Shown piece after piece: positions 11,395 to 20,161 of a stretch of 64,000 bases of DNA. Source of the DNA: Prescottella soli (lineage in GTDB: Bacteria > Actinomycetota > Actinomycetes > Mycobacteriales > Mycobacteriaceae); the NCBI RefSeq assembly GCF_040024445.1, contig NZ_CP157276.1, forward strand, positions 1-64,000. Reading direction: 5' to 3'. The translations under genes were made by a program, and so were the position numbers. How positions within the stretch are numbered: the first letter of the stretch is position 1; every line of letters starts with the position of its first letter. The notes beneath the pieces were generated by a model. That model did not search any database and was not told the origin of the DNA. It worked only from the letters and a program-made list of their open reading frames with translations.

Positions 11395-11634
11395 CTAACG
11401 ATCGAGCGGTGCTTCGAGCGCGACGTGGGGTTCCCAGCGATAGCACCACGTGGATAGCGGTTGGCCAGATTCGTCGAGCTCGGGGCCCACCCGGGCGTAG
11501 ACCTCGTTCGCGGACGTGGTGATTGTTGGCGGCAGAGGGATCGAAACGTCCTTGGAGTCACCATCCTGCGGTCCGCCGTAGAGCCATACCGTGACGACAG
11601 TTCGAGCGGGACGTGACTGATCCGGAATGCTCAC
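11395..11634 (-). CDS. Small hypothetical protein (79 aa)
   Basis: I do not recognise the family. The product is acidic to neutral with a WLYGGPQDGDS segment near residue 17, a pattern I associate with small actinobacterial and phage proteins of unknown role. It also contains paired Trp residues and WEPHVALE near the C-terminus. No signal peptide or TM segment. It stands alone between ogt (200 bp upstream on the same strand) and an NTF2-like gene. Confidence 0.55.
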   Translation of the reverse strand: MSIPDQSRPARTVVTVWLYGGPQDGDSKDVSIPLPPTITTSANEVYARVGPELDESGQPLSTWCYRWEPHVALEAPLDR

Positions 11635-11860
11635 CGGATAGACGCTACTTGCTGCGATAGGCGGGCTACTTCGCGCACTCGCTGGACGCCTACGGCCGCA
11701 CGGGGTGTCCCCATGCTCGGTGTCAGGAGGCTGCGGCGACCGGTGTCTGGTGGAAGGTCTTGGCCACCGTATGTGCCGCCGAGGACGTCGTCGTCGGTCC
11801 GCGGTGTCCGCTCATTCCTCTTCTTCCACCTTCGAAACCCCGAACGCTCGCTCCGGAGAG

Positions 11861-12208
11861 TTATTGCGACAGCTGGCGGTAGTACAGCGCCATCCGACCG
11901 ATGTGCTCGCGGTCGGCGGACATGGTGAGGTGATCCATCGCGTACTGCACCGCTTGGTAGCCGTCGACGCGGGCCTCGAGCTCGAAGGCGATGCGGTTGT
12001 CCTGTTCGACCCAGCCCGCGGCCGTCACCCGGGGAACGACCGTCAGGATGGTCTTCTCGTAGAAGCCTCGCACCTGGTCCGAGCCGACGAAATGCCCGAA
12101 CGGGTTGAGTAGTTCGGCGTCGACTGCGAACAGCGCGACGATGCCCTCGAGATCGCCTGCGTTGACGCGTTCGACATAGCGGTCGGCAAGTTCGCGGGGT
12201 GTGGTCAT
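11861..12208 (-). CDS. NTF2-like (SnoaL-like) protein downstream of P450
   Basis: The protein is 115 aa from ATG 12208; an in-frame extension to 12241 looks non-coding. The fold signature is ELADRYVERVNAGDLEGIVALF followed by ELLNPFGHFVGSDQVRGFYE, typical of nuclear-transport-factor-2-like isomerases, cyclases and lyases. It begins 75 bp after the stop of the P450 gene on the same strand, so the two are probably co-transcribed, and the protein may act on or bind the P450 substrate or product. This is inference from position. Confidence 0.85.
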   Translation of the reverse strand: MTTPRELADRYVERVNAGDLEGIVALFAVDAELLNPFGHFVGSDQVRGFYEKTILTVVPRVTAAGWVEQDNRIAFELEARVDGYQAVQYAMDHLTMSADREHIGRMALYYRQLSQ

Positions 12209-12283
12209 GCTATCCAGCCTTCCCTGCGTGATCGGTGGCACGAAGGACGCTCCGTGACGAATGGCGTTGTCGGCGAGTGCGAG

Positions 12284-13537
12284 TCAGCGCGCGGTCATTC
12301 GCAGTGGAAGATGACGCAGACCGGTGTGACGGTTGCTGCGCGTCCACTCCGGCGTTCCGGCCAATTCGAACTCTTCGAAGCGCACGAACAGCTCCTCGAA
12401 TACCACGCGCATCTCCAGCCGGGCCAGGTGCGCGCCCAGGCAGAAGTGGACGCCCTGCCCGAAACCGAGGTGCGGGTTGGGGTGTCGGTGAACATCGAAG
12501 GTGTCGGCCTGCGCGAAGACACGTTCGTCGCGGTTGGCCGAGGCTTCCCACACGACCACCTTCTGGCCCGGCCCCAGCGCATGCCCGCCGAGCTCAGTCG
12601 CGCGAGTGACGGTGCGCCGTTTGGAGGGTGATGGTGAGGTCCAGCGCACGATCTCCTCGATTGCGGTGGGCAGCAACTCGGGGTCGTCGCGCAATTCGGC
12701 CATCTGCACGGGGTTCTCGATGAGCGCGAGCAGTCCGCCGGCGATGGCATTTCGGGTGGTGTCCGCGCCGCCGGAAAACAGTAGATTGAAGAACGACCGT
12801 AGTTCCTCGTCCGACAGTCGCGGCGGGTCCTCGTCCGGCATTTCGGCGTGTACGACCAGCGAAAGCATGTCCGTGCCCGGGTTTTCGCGGCGCCGGGCGA
12901 TCTGCTCCAGCCCGTACGCGTAGAGCTCACCCATCGCCGCGGCCCGTTCGGGGCTCATCGACAGGTGGTCCTGCCCGTCGGGGATATCGAAGACGTGCTC
13001 GATGAGCCCGAACAGCTGGTGCCGGTCGGCCTCCGGGATACCGAGCAGGAAACAGATCGCCTGCATCGGCAGCTCCGCGGCGATTTCGGTAAGGAAGTCG
13101 TGTTCCGCGCCGCTGACAATGGTGTCGAGCAATCGCCCGGTGCGCGCCCGCAGATCCTCTTCGAGACTGCGTACCGTCCTGGGGGTCATGCCCTTCGACA
13201 CCAGCCGCCGAATCCGGACATGTCGCGGGTTGTCCATCATGTTCAGCACGACGCCCGCGACCGGTAGGTCCTGCAGGACGGTACCGCCGTAGGGCCGGTC
13301 GCCGCCGGTCTCTGAGGAGTAGATCACCGGGTCACCCAGCACTTCCTTGGTCTCGGCGTAAGTGGCCACAGACCAGAATCCCTCGTCGTCGGGTGTATGC
13401 GAGGTGGGTTCGTGCCAGTAGACGGGGGCCTCGGCACGGTGCGCGGCAAACACCTCGTGTGGGAAGCCTGCAGCGAAGTTGTCCAAGTCGGTGAGATCGA
13501 CGGCTGAGAAAGCAGTGGACGAGCGTGATTTCGCCAT
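12284..13537 (-). CDS. Cytochrome P450
   Basis: This 417-aa haem monooxygenase has the I-helix GGADTT (residues 256-261), the K-helix ExxR (E295-R298) and the haem-ligand loop [10 protein letters not shown] with Cys366. Length and motifs resemble the actinobacterial CYP124/125/142-type soluble P450s that hydroxylate steroid or branched lipid chains, but I cannot assign a family. Start ATG 13537 is chosen because homology begins there; the frame is open far upstream without coding character. Needs ferredoxin and reductase partners, none of which are in the window. Divergent from an NTF2-like gene and an acyl-CoA ligase. Confidence 0.95.
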   Translation of the reverse strand: MAKSRSSTAFSAVDLTDLDNFAAGFPHEVFAAHRAEAPVYWHEPTSHTPDDEGFWSVATYAETKEVLGDPVIYSSETGGDRPYGGTVLQDLPVAGVVLNMMDNPRHVRIRRLVSKGMTPRTVRSLEEDLRARTGRLLDTIVSGAEHDFLTEIAAELPMQAICFLLGIPEADRHQLFGLIEHVFDIPDGQDHLSMSPERAAAMGELYAYGLEQIARRRENPGTDMLSLVVHAEMPDEDPPRLSDEELRSFFNLLFSGGADTTRNAIAGGLLALIENPVQMAELRDDPELLPTAIEEIVRWTSPSPSKRRTVTRATELGGHALGPGQKVVVWEASANRDERVFAQADTFDVHRHPNPHLGFGQGVHFCLGAHLARLEMRVVFEELFVRFEEFELAGTPEWTRSNRHTGLRHLPLRMTAR

Positions 13538-13863
13538 GCCGTACACGGTAGACAGATAATGGATCGCACCGTGACAGTTCCGAAATTGGCCTGGGGCGGA
13601 GACTCGTCCGGCGATGGCGACAGCGCGAGGCAACGGCTGGTGGAGGCCGCGGCCCGCTGCCTGATCTCGATCTGGATTCGGGCGAGGTCGCCGAGACCAC
13701 GGCGCGGTTTGGCGATCGGCGAATGCATGAGCATTCACTCGGCAGCGGAGTTGTGGATCGTCGCGGCGTCCGAGGCGTTTCTGCACTACTGATGGAGCAT
13801 CCGACGTGTGTCGGGCCCGGTCTCCCGATCTGCCGACGGGCGTCGGATGACACGCGTGTACGG
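13538..13863 (+). pseudogene. P450 / NTF2 intergenic region with a possible TetR remnant (13559-13792)
   Basis: The frame at 13559 begins VPKLAWGG, then [13 protein letters not shown], which looks like the start of helix 1 of a TetR-family regulator. It then loses any helix-turn-helix character and ends after a Trp-rich stretch at 13792. An internally deleted or frameshifted TetR that once controlled the divergent P450 and ligase genes is a reasonable reading, but the evidence is thin. No intact gene lies in this interval. Confidence 0.35.
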
Positions 13864-13898
13864 CGTGGATCACGATGTGTGACCAAGCGTGATCCACG
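13864..13898. promoter_or_regulatory. Perfect 10-bp inverted repeat upstream of NTF2-like gene
   Basis: CGTGGATCAC (13864-13873) and GTGATCCACG (13889-13898) are separated by 15 bp and end 17 bp before the ATG at 13916. Geometry fits a repressor operator or a 5'-UTR hairpin. The regulator is unknown; a TetR remnant lies just upstream. Confidence 0.6.
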
Positions 13899-13915
13899 AC
13901 AGAGAGGAACATCTG

Positions 13916-14470
13916 ATGGCCATCATCGATTCGAACCGCACCTGGGAGCTGCTCGAGAAGCGTCTCGCCGTCACCACCAACGAGCGGCACCGTGTGGTCC
14001 TGAGCGTCGTGCTCGAGCACATGAAGGCCGAGGCGGTCCCGGATCTCGACGGCCTGATGGAGACGCTGTGCCCCACGCCCGACTACCACTTCTGGAACAA
14101 CGGCCAGGACGTCGGACCGAAGACCACCGAGGGGGTGCGTGCCTACTACACCGCCTTCGTCGAATCGCGCAGCAACATTCTCGAATACGCGCTCGACCGG
14201 TTGATCGTCGACGATCACTGCCTGGTCACCGAGGGCTATCTGAAGCAGATCTACCCCGGCTCGTACGCCGCGCAGCTCGGGTTCCCGGTCGACGACGAGT
14301 CCGCGGACTACCTCATCGTGTTCCGGCAGCTGCTGCTGTGGCCGGTGGACGAGAACGGCAAGATCGAGGGTGAGGACTCGTACGCGTCCGGGCCGGTGAG
14401 CATCACCAAGCTGTCCTTCGACGAGCTGCCCGAGGAGTACATCGATCTGGTCCACGCGCCCACGTCCTAG
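13916..14470 (+). CDS. SnoaL/NTF2-like protein (184 aa)
   Basis: ATG 13916 is preceded by AGAGAGG at the right distance. The protein shows an N-terminal helical region (residues 1-50), then the NTF2-like core: [24 protein letters not shown] and [14 protein letters not shown]. The last segment is [11 protein letters not shown]-like near the C-terminus. Role unknown: likely ligand binding or a small-molecule transformation. It is co-oriented with, and 135 bp upstream of, the acyl-CoA ligase, and divergent from the P450, forming a compact catabolic-looking group with three NTF2-like proteins in 6 kb. Confidence 0.85.
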   Translation: MAIIDSNRTWELLEKRLAVTTNERHRVVLSVVLEHMKAEAVPDLDGLMETLCPTPDYHFWNNGQDVGPKTTEGVRAYYTAFVESRSNILEYALDRLIVDDHCLVTEGYLKQIYPGSYAAQLGFPVDDESADYLIVFRQLLLWPVDENGKIEGEDSYASGPVSITKLSFDELPEEYIDLVHAPTS

Positions 14471-14605
14471 CGCCGACTGGGCAGGCGAATGCATGCCCGT
14501 GTCTGTGGAAGTGAGGGCAGAGTGGGAGGGATCGCAACGAGCAGTCCGGAATCCAGCTACTCGTCGGGGTGTGGCACGCCCCGATGAAACACGAAAGAAG
14601 ATGAC

Positions 14606-16312
14606 GTGCACGCAGAATCTGTCGCCGGACACGAGGTTCCCCGGCTCACCCCCGCAGAGGTCGCCGAGCGGCGTCTGACGTTCGCCGACCTGTTGCTCAT
14701 GCGCGCGGAGGACGAGCATCCCGGACTGTTGTTCGAGGACTCCCGCTGGACCTGGCGGGAGGTGGTGCGTGAATGTGCCACTCGCGCGTCGGTGCTGTCC
14801 GCGCTGCGGCGGCCCGACCGGCCATTCCATGTCGGTGTGCTGCTGGAGAACGTTCCGGAGTACATCTTCCTGATCGGGGCGGCCGCGTTGGCCGGTGCCA
14901 CCCTGATCGGGATCAACCCGACCCGCCGCGGTGCCGAACTCGCTTCGGACATCCGGGGGGTCGATTGCGACCTCATCCTCACCGACCGCGCCGGGCTCGC
15001 TCTGCTCGAGGGCTTGTACACGGCCGTGGACACCGACCGGGTGCTGTTGGTGGACGGCAGCGACTGGCTCAACAATGTCGAATCCGCTGCGGTGGAACCG
15101 ATCACGGTCGCGACTGAGGCGGGCGATCCTGCGACCCGCCTGCTCTTGACGTTCACCTCCGGCTCCACGGGAGCACCGAAGGCGGTAATCTGCACGACCG
15201 GACGTCTCGCGGCGCTGGGTGCGATCAACTACTGCTCGCTGACCCGCGCGGACGTCACGTACAACGCGATGCCGCTCTTCCACGGCAATGCGATCATGGC
15301 GTGCTGGGCGCCGTCGGTGTTCAGCGGCGCCACTTTCACGATGCGGCGCAAGTTCTCGGTCTCGGGGTTCCTACCCGACGTCCGGCGATACGGGGTGACC
15401 TTCTTCAACTATGTCGGTCGGTCCTTGGCCTACCTCCTCACCGCGCCCGAGTCGCCCCTCGAGCGGGACACGAACCTGCGACTGGTCTTCGGCACCGAGG
15501 CCGCGCCGCGCGACCGGGACGAGTTCGAACGGCGCTACGGGGTCCGCCCGATCGAGAGCTACGGCTCGAGCGAGGGTGCGGTGGTGATCGGCCTGACCCC
15601 GGACTCGCCGCCGCACTCGCTGGGCAGGGCCCCGGAGGGGATGGGTGTCGAGATCCACGACGCGAACGGAAGGCAGTGCCCCCGAGCCGTGTTCGACGAC
15701 AAGGGCGCGCTGCTCAACGCCGGCGAGGCGATCGGCGAGATCGTGAACACGACGGGCGCCGCCATGTTCGAGGGGTATTACCGGAACGACTCGGCGACCG
15801 CGGAGCGGATCGACGGCGGCACCTACCGATCGGGCGACCTGGGATACCGCGACGAGGCGGGCTACTTCTACTTCGCCGGCCGGTCCGGTGACCGCATCCG
15901 CATCGACAGCGAGAACTTCTCCGCGGCGCCGGTCGAGCGGATCCTGGCCCGCTTCCCCGGTGTGCGGCTGGTGGCGGTCTATCCGGTGCCCGACCCGCGG
16001 ACGGGGGACCGGGTGATGGCCACGATCCAGATGGACGACGGCGCAGGCTTCGATCCGGAGGCGTTCGGGCGGTTCGTCGCGGAGCAGCCGGATCTCGGGA
16101 CCAAGTGGGCCCCACGGATCGTGCGGATCGCCACGTCCATCCCGGTGACGGCCACGCGAAAGATCAACAAGCCGGTACTGCGTACTGAGTCCTGGCTGGT
16201 CGAGGACCCGCTCTACCTGGGCGACAACGAATGTCGCTACGTGCGTGCCTCCCCGGACGCGCTCGACGACCTGAGGTCCGAGTACGAGCTGTACGGTCGC
16301 GCACCGAACTGA
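14606..16312 (+). CDS. Acyl-CoA synthetase / AMP-dependent ligase (FadD17/FadD1-like)
   Basis: This 568-aa ANL-superfamily enzyme activates a carboxylic acid to its CoA thioester through an acyl-AMP. Visible motifs are the P-loop [11 protein letters not shown] (~residues 180-190), ESYGSSEG (~317-324), [20 protein letters not shown] (~408-427) and a C-terminal RKINKPVL with the adenylation Lys. The start is GTG 14606, with GAAAGAAG upstream; ATG 14601 is out of frame. It resembles FadD17-type ligases linked to sterol side-chain metabolism in mycobacteria, though that substrate is inference. The neighbouring P450 and NTF2-like genes suggest one pathway. Confidence 0.92.
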   Translation: MHAESVAGHEVPRLTPAEVAERRLTFADLLLMRAEDEHPGLLFEDSRWTWREVVRECATRASVLSALRRPDRPFHVGVLLENVPEYIFLIGAAALAGATLIGINPTRRGAELASDIRGVDCDLILTDRAGLALLEGLYTAVDTDRVLLVDGSDWLNNVESAAVEPITVATEAGDPATRLLLTFTSGSTGAPKAVICTTGRLAALGAINYCSLTRADVTYNAMPLFHGNAIMACWAPSVFSGATFTMRRKFSVSGFLPDVRRYGVTFFNYVGRSLAYLLTAPESPLERDTNLRLVFGTEAAPRDRDEFERRYGVRPIESYGSSEGAVVIGLTPDSPPHSLGRAPEGMGVEIHDANGRQCPRAVFDDKGALLNAGEAIGEIVNTTGAAMFEGYYRNDSATAERIDGGTYRSGDLGYRDEAGYFYFAGRSGDRIRIDSENFSAAPVERILARFPGVRLVAVYPVPDPRTGDRVMATIQMDDGAGFDPEAFGRFVAEQPDLGTKWAPRIVRIATSIPVTATRKINKPVLRTESWLVEDPLYLGDNECRYVRASPDALDDLRSEYELYGRAPN

Positions 16313-16325
16313 CCGACTGGATCCG

Positions 16326-16355
16326 GCCACCCAGCGGTGCGCGCCGTTGGGTGGC
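16326..16355. terminator. Terminator hairpin after acyl-CoA synthetase
   Basis: GCCACCCA (16326-16333) pairs perfectly with TGGGTGGC (16348-16355), with a GC-rich loop. It sits 14 bp after the ligase stop and between convergent genes. Confidence 0.8.
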
Positions 16356-16388
16356 TGCCCGGCAGGTGGATCCGGTACCTACGTGTGG

Positions 16389-16418
16389 AGCTGTTGACCG
16401 CTGCAGCGGTCGACAGCT
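16389..16418. terminator. 30-bp near-perfect loopless palindrome at 3' end of the five-gene operon
   Basis: AGCTGTTGACCGCTG (16389-16403) is followed immediately by CAGCGGTCGACAGCT (16404-16418), with a single mismatched pair. It abuts the stop codon at 16419-16421 of the minus-strand gene. It could be a terminator cruciform or hairpin, or a protein-binding dyad. Confidence 0.6.
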
Positions 16419-17279
16419 CTATCGCTCGTCCAAAAGCCCGCGGAGGTACTCGGCGGTGTCCGGGCGCGCGGCGTCGACGGCCATGACGATGCGTTCGCGG
16501 CGATCGCCAGGGAGCGCGGCGAGCGCACCGATGAACTTCGGGAGTTCGTTCCTCCGCCGCATGAGCAGCGCGTTGAGGAAGTCGGGCACCTCCCGCCAGC
16601 GCGCGCCGTGGCCGAGCTCCATGATCGCGAACACGCGGTCGAAGTTGCTCGGGAAGTCCTTCTCGTTCGTCCAGGCGAGATCGACCCGACCGCTCTCGCG
16701 GAACGCGTCGGCCGCGGATCTCCAGTCTTCGGGCCAGTCGTCCGGGATCGGATCGAGCACCGGCTTGCTGCTCGTGCCGCCGAGTGCCTCGTGGATCGGT
16801 TCCCACTCCTCGTCTTCCCGGACCCAGCCGCCGAGCGTTCGGCCCACGAGCGCGCGCTGCGCATCGCCCCAGGTTTCGGTCACCGTGAGGAAAGCGCGGC
16901 TCGCCTCCTCGTTGCCCGTGACGAACATCGAGGCGGTGCAGATGCTGTCGTGATCCCCGCGCGACTCCAGCCAGTTCGGCAGCACCCGGGCGGTGGCGGC
17001 ACCATACGTTGCCGGATCGGCTTGCGAGAGAACGCCGTAGGCGGCCTCGTAGATGCCGTAGTCGTCGAGCGGGTGCAACGACCACAGGATCGCCTCGACG
17101 GTCTCGGCATCGATGGTCTGCCCGTCGAGGGCATCGAGCATCGCGAGGTACCGATCGATGCCTGCCTGCTGGACGGCGTCCTCCTCATCGCTGAGCGGCC
17201 CGGCCTCGTCCTGATGGATGCTGCCGCCCAGGCGGATCAGCTCGTCCCGCCACGCCTGATCGCGACCCTCGTCACTCAT
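16419..17279 (-). CDS. Hypothetical acidic helical protein, last gene of five-gene operon
   Basis: The protein has 286 aa from ATG 17279; upstream frame lacks coding character. It is predicted mostly helical and acidic, with many Trp-Asp-Glu stretches and no signal or TM segment. The opening, MSDEGRDQAWRDE, is repeated in an 18-codon relic at 18521, so the gene has been duplicated and one copy lost. The first 8 bp overlap the end of the HEAT-like gene (ATGAGTGACGAG contains its TGA), indicating translational coupling. Family not recognised. Operon context with DUF4274 suggests an immunity-type or scaffold role, but that is inference. Confidence 0.75.
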   Translation of the reverse strand: MSDEGRDQAWRDELIRLGGSIHQDEAGPLSDEEDAVQQAGIDRYLAMLDALDGQTIDAETVEAILWSLHPLDDYGIYEAAYGVLSQADPATYGAATARVLPNWLESRGDHDSICTASMFVTGNEEASRAFLTVTETWGDAQRALVGRTLGGWVREDEEWEPIHEALGGTSSKPVLDPIPDDWPEDWRSAADAFRESGRVDLAWTNEKDFPSNFDRVFAIMELGHGARWREVPDFLNALLMRRRNELPKFIGALAALPGDRRERIVMAVDAARPDTAEYLRGLLDER

Positions 17280-17290
17280 CTCCGGTCCTT
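17248..17290. repeat. 43-bp duplicated gene-start segment, copy 1
   Basis: This covers the ribosome site and first ~10 codons of the 16419-17279 gene. It matches 18490-18532 at 41 of 43 positions. Confidence 0.85.
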
Positions 17291-18468
17291 TCCTGTAACG
17301 ACACCGCGATCGCTTGTCGGTCATACGGCAGGCCGACGCGCATGAGCGCCAGACCCGCATTGCCCACGTTCGTTCCCCACAACCCCTCGTTCGCCACCAA
17401 AGCCGCGAGGAACTGTCGCTGAGGCGCGCCGATCGTCTCCGGCGCCGGCGGGTACTCACCCGGAACGAACTCGACCTCGGGGAACGCGGCACGAAGCAAC
17501 GGTCCCCAGTCGCTGTCAGCCGTGTACGGGGTCGAAAGCCGCGTCATCGCGATGGCCGCCGGCAGGATCGCGGCGAAGGACACTTCCCGTTGCAGGAGCG
17601 AATTCAGCAGCGTGAACCGGACGTGCATGGGAAAACTGCTCGGCTTCCGTTCGAACCACTGGTCGGCCTCTTCCGGCCGAGTCAGCGCACGAACGAGTTC
17701 TTCTGCCGCCTGCCTGGAATGCGGCAGATGCAGGGCGGCACACGCGCGGATCGCAGGATCGGCGTCGGCGAGCCAGCCGCCGACGTCGGCCCCGACGGTG
17801 CCGAGAGCGAGAACAGCCGCGGCCCGATCGTCACGCTGCGTGGCGTCGTCGGCGAAGGAACGCAGCGCTGTGGCGACTCGGTGCTGATACTGAGGAGTGG
17901 AGCTGTCGTTCCACCGCGCCAGCGCGCCCACCGTCCCAGCCTTGTGGGCCACGGCATCCGATCTCATGAGTGGAAGCAGCCCCTCCAGGACCGGGTTCGC
18001 CTGCTGCCGGAGCGCTGGGATGGCGAGAGCCATGAGTGCACCTGCCACAGGCGACGCCCACGCCTCTTCGGATTCTTCTTCATCGTCGGACGCAAGCGCC
18101 TCGAAGAGCTCGCGTTCCTCCTCGCCCGAAGGCGGCACGATCTCGCCTTCGCTCGCAAGCAGCTTCCCGGCCAGGGTCAGGCTGTCGCCCGCCGCGTCGA
18201 GGAATTCCACCAGCACAGGCAGGCGCGCCGACGCGGTCTTCTGGTCCGCATCGCCGCTCCAGAACGAGACGGCTCGAGCAACGGCGGCAATCGCGGGTCC
18301 CGTTGCCGGGTAGATGGTGCCCTGATGCAGCACCGCACCGTACAGATGCTCCATCGCCGTCGAGAACGCCGTCGCGTCGGCACCCACCAACGCCTCCAAA
18401 TGAGCCGGCGTGTCCATCGCCACGCCATACGCGTGGAAGAGCCGAGCCCAGTCGTACGTCTCGCTCAC
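17272..18468 (-). CDS. HEAT-repeat-like protein
   Basis: The ~398-aa protein is rich in helical Ala/Leu repeats. Residues ~150-270 contain HEAT-like units such as VAHKAGTVGALARW, RDDRAAAVLALGTVGADV and ADPAIRACAALHLPHS. These usually form a curved protein-interaction surface. GTG 18468 overlaps the TGA of the upstream relic (GTGA), so I prefer it over GTG 18477. The gene ends inside the start of the next one. No catalytic motif seen. Probably cytoplasmic, part of the five-gene operon. Confidence 0.75.
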   Translation of the reverse strand: MSETYDWARLFHAYGVAMDTPAHLEALVGADATAFSTAMEHLYGAVLHQGTIYPATGPAIAAVARAVSFWSGDADQKTASARLPVLVEFLDAAGDSLTLAGKLLASEGEIVPPSGEEERELFEALASDDEEESEEAWASPVAGALMALAIPALRQQANPVLEGLLPLMRSDAVAHKAGTVGALARWNDSSTPQYQHRVATALRSFADDATQRDDRAAAVLALGTVGADVGGWLADADPAIRACAALHLPHSRQAAEELVRALTRPEEADQWFERKPSSFPMHVRFTLLNSLLQREVSFAAILPAAIAMTRLSTPYTADSDWGPLLRAAFPEVEFVPGEYPPAPETIGAPQRQFLAALVANEGLWGTNVGNAGLALMRVGLPYDRQAIAVSLQERTGDE

Positions 18469-18521
18469 GCCACGCACTCCTGTTCATCACGCCACGCCGG
18501 ATCGCGACCCTCGTCACTCAT
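18465..18521 (-). pseudogene. 18-codon relic of a duplicated MSDEGRD gene
   Basis: ATG 18521 starts MSDEGRDPAWRDE, identical but for one residue to the start of the gene at 17279, then ends after 18 codons. Its ATG overlaps the stop of the upstream membrane-protein gene and its TGA overlaps the GTG of the HEAT-like gene, so it could still couple translation across the gap. Best read as the remainder of a gene copy removed by deletion. Confidence 0.7.
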
Positions 18522-18532
18522 CCCCGGTCCTT
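18490..18532. repeat. 43-bp duplicated gene-start segment, copy 2
   Basis: This matches 17248-17290 with two mismatches and contains the ribosome site and start of the 18-codon relic. Confidence 0.85.
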
Positions 18533-19521
18533 GTCCGATCCTGATCGATGTACTTCTCGACCAGCGCAAGTGCACCGTCGTCGAGTGCGCGACCTGGCGC
18601 GAAGAACGCCGCCTTGCCCGCGATGTTCCGAAACACGATGGCGTCCTTGATGCGCAGCGCTCCGGAGAGCGAATTCCACGGCGCACGCGACGAGCCGAAC
18701 TTGCCGTCCAACCCCAGACCATCCGCATCGATCCGAACTGTGAGTCGCGATCCGACACTCATGCCGTCGTCGACGGCCTTCGCGGCGACGCGGCGAAGGA
18801 TGACCACGAAGACGGCGAGCAGCAGTGTGAGGGCCGCGATCACCCCGAATGCGAACATCCCGATGGGACGACCCGACACCGCCAACACGATGCCGACGAC
18901 CAGCGCGATCGGGAGCGCAAGCATGCCGGCGATCCGCAGGCGACGCGACACCGCCGCTTCGACAAACGCCCGCCGGACAGCCGACCTGTCGGCAGCATCG
19001 ATCGTGATGCTGTTCTCGAACACGGACTGCGGCTCGCTTCCGTGGCTCGCCGGCTCGGTGAGCGCCACACGAATCCGATCGAACGCCTGGCGAGTCTCCG
19101 GCGTCGAAAGGAAGTCATCCAACGGCGCCCCACTCGCGCGGAAGTCCGCCTGCTCGAGCAGAGCGATGCCGAGTGCGGCGATCCGCTCCGACGAGCGTTC
19201 CTCCCGATAGCCGACCCACGCCTCCAGCGCGGTGATCGCGCGCAGGAGATCCGGATCCATGTCGCCGTCCGACAGATCGCCCTCGTCGATCTGCGCGATC
19301 CACGCCCGAAGCTGCTCGGCAGACGCCGTACCCGCTCCGTCGGCCGCCGCGCCGACGGCGCGTGCTCCGGCCTCCGTCAGTTCTGCTGCCGCTGCCGCTG
19401 CCACGCCATCCGCTGTGAGGAGCTCCCGCGTGACCGCGATCCCGAAGTCGACCTGCGCCTGGACCGTAGCGTGGGTTGCGCACTCACGAACGGAGTTCTC
19501 GACCTCCTCGTAGCTACTCAT
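18514..19521 (-). CDS. YcxB-like membrane protein with acidic N-terminal domain
   Basis: The protein has 335 aa from ATG 19521. The N-terminal ~200 residues are soluble, Ala/Glu-rich and helical. Two adjacent TM segments follow (IAGMLALPIALVVGIVLAVS and MFAFGVIAALTLLLAVFVVI, ~212-255). The C-terminal ~80 residues, VRIDADGLGLDGKFGSSRAPWN onward with the pattern Trp-..-I-.-D-.-I-V-F, resemble the YcxB-like C-terminal domain. Topology suggests a membrane-anchored sensor or effector with both soluble parts in the cytoplasm. It ends overlapping the 18-codon relic. Confidence 0.75.
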   Translation of the reverse strand: MSSYEEVENSVRECATHATVQAQVDFGIAVTRELLTADGVAAAAAAELTEAGARAVGAAADGAGTASAEQLRAWIAQIDEGDLSDGDMDPDLLRAITALEAWVGYREERSSERIAALGIALLEQADFRASGAPLDDFLSTPETRQAFDRIRVALTEPASHGSEPQSVFENSITIDAADRSAVRRAFVEAAVSRRLRIAGMLALPIALVVGIVLAVSGRPIGMFAFGVIAALTLLLAVFVVILRRVAAKAVDDGMSVGSRLTVRIDADGLGLDGKFGSSRAPWNSLSGALRIKDAIVFRNIAGKAAFFAPGRALDDGALALVEKYIDQDRTRTGDE

Positions 19522-19591
19522 ACCGCGCCAACCTTCCGGCCTGGGCAAGATTCGCCACGTTCCGCAGGTCGGCGAGATGGATTGCCGGTCA

Positions 19592-20161
19592 TCATTCGTC
19601 GTCTTCACCTTCGTTCAGCCATGCAGCTTCGAGTTCTTCGAGCACGGTGGGCGGCATCCCCTCGACCCATCCGTTGGCCTCCGCGTATCCACGGATGTCG
19701 ACGTCGTCTCCGGTGACGGATTCGAACATCAAGGGAGGGATCAGCCATCCCGGATCATCTTGTGCGCCAAGCGCTTCAGCCGTCCAGTCCTGGCCGGGGT
19801 GATTAGGATTCCCGGTCGGCTTCGAGCTATCGTTCGCCGGGTCGAACGACGCGCCGGCTACCGCCACCGTGCCGGAGGCGACCCGGTCCCGCAAGGCACG
19901 CAGGTTCCTCCATCCCGCGCGATTGACCGGCGGGACATCGGCCTCGCCGCGGAACCTCTGGTAGTAACCGGGCTGGGAGTACCAGAACAGGGCGGACGCG
20001 GTGGCCCTGTCGAGTCGCGGATGTGCGGCCATCCACGCAATCAGCTCGGATTTGCCGTCGTAGTTCATCATGAGCGCCGCCACCATCCACTCGGTCGACG
20101 ACGCGCTCTCGAGGAACTCGCGCATCAGACGCAGCTCCAGGTCGTCGAAGTCAACGCTCAT
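19592..20161 (-). CDS. DUF4274 domain-containing protein
   Basis: The protein has 189 aa from ATG 20161. The N-terminal half carries the DUF4274 pattern: a helix ending MMNYDGKSELIAWMAAHP, then LDRATASALFWYSQPGYYQRF. The C-terminal ~90 residues are a variable region ending in an acidic tail. DUF4274 proteins often occur in toxin-immunity-like contexts, though the molecular role is unknown. The start overlaps the end of the preceding gene (ATGAGCGTTGA), indicating coupling. A 70-bp gap separates it from the YcxB-like gene. Confidence 0.8.
   Translation of the reverse strand: MSVDFDDLELRLMREFLESASSTEWMVAALMMNYDGKSELIAWMAAHPRLDRATASALFWYSQPGYYQRFRGEADVPPVNRAGWRNLRALRDRVASGTVAVAGASFDPANDSSKPTGNPNHPGQDWTAEALGAQDDPGWLIPPLMFESVTGDDVDIRGYAEANGWVEGMPPTVLEELEAAWLNEGEDDE

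Noticed and set aside
13538-15283. 999-residue version of the P450 protein extending through the acyl-CoA ligase region
   Set aside because: P450 homology begins at ATG 13537; the extension is antisense to the NTF2-like and ligase genes and has no domain signature.
17314-19716. 800-codon plus-strand open frame across the five-gene operon
   Set aside because: Arg-rich, motif-free shadow of high-GC minus-strand genes that show overlapping starts and stops and recognisable domains.
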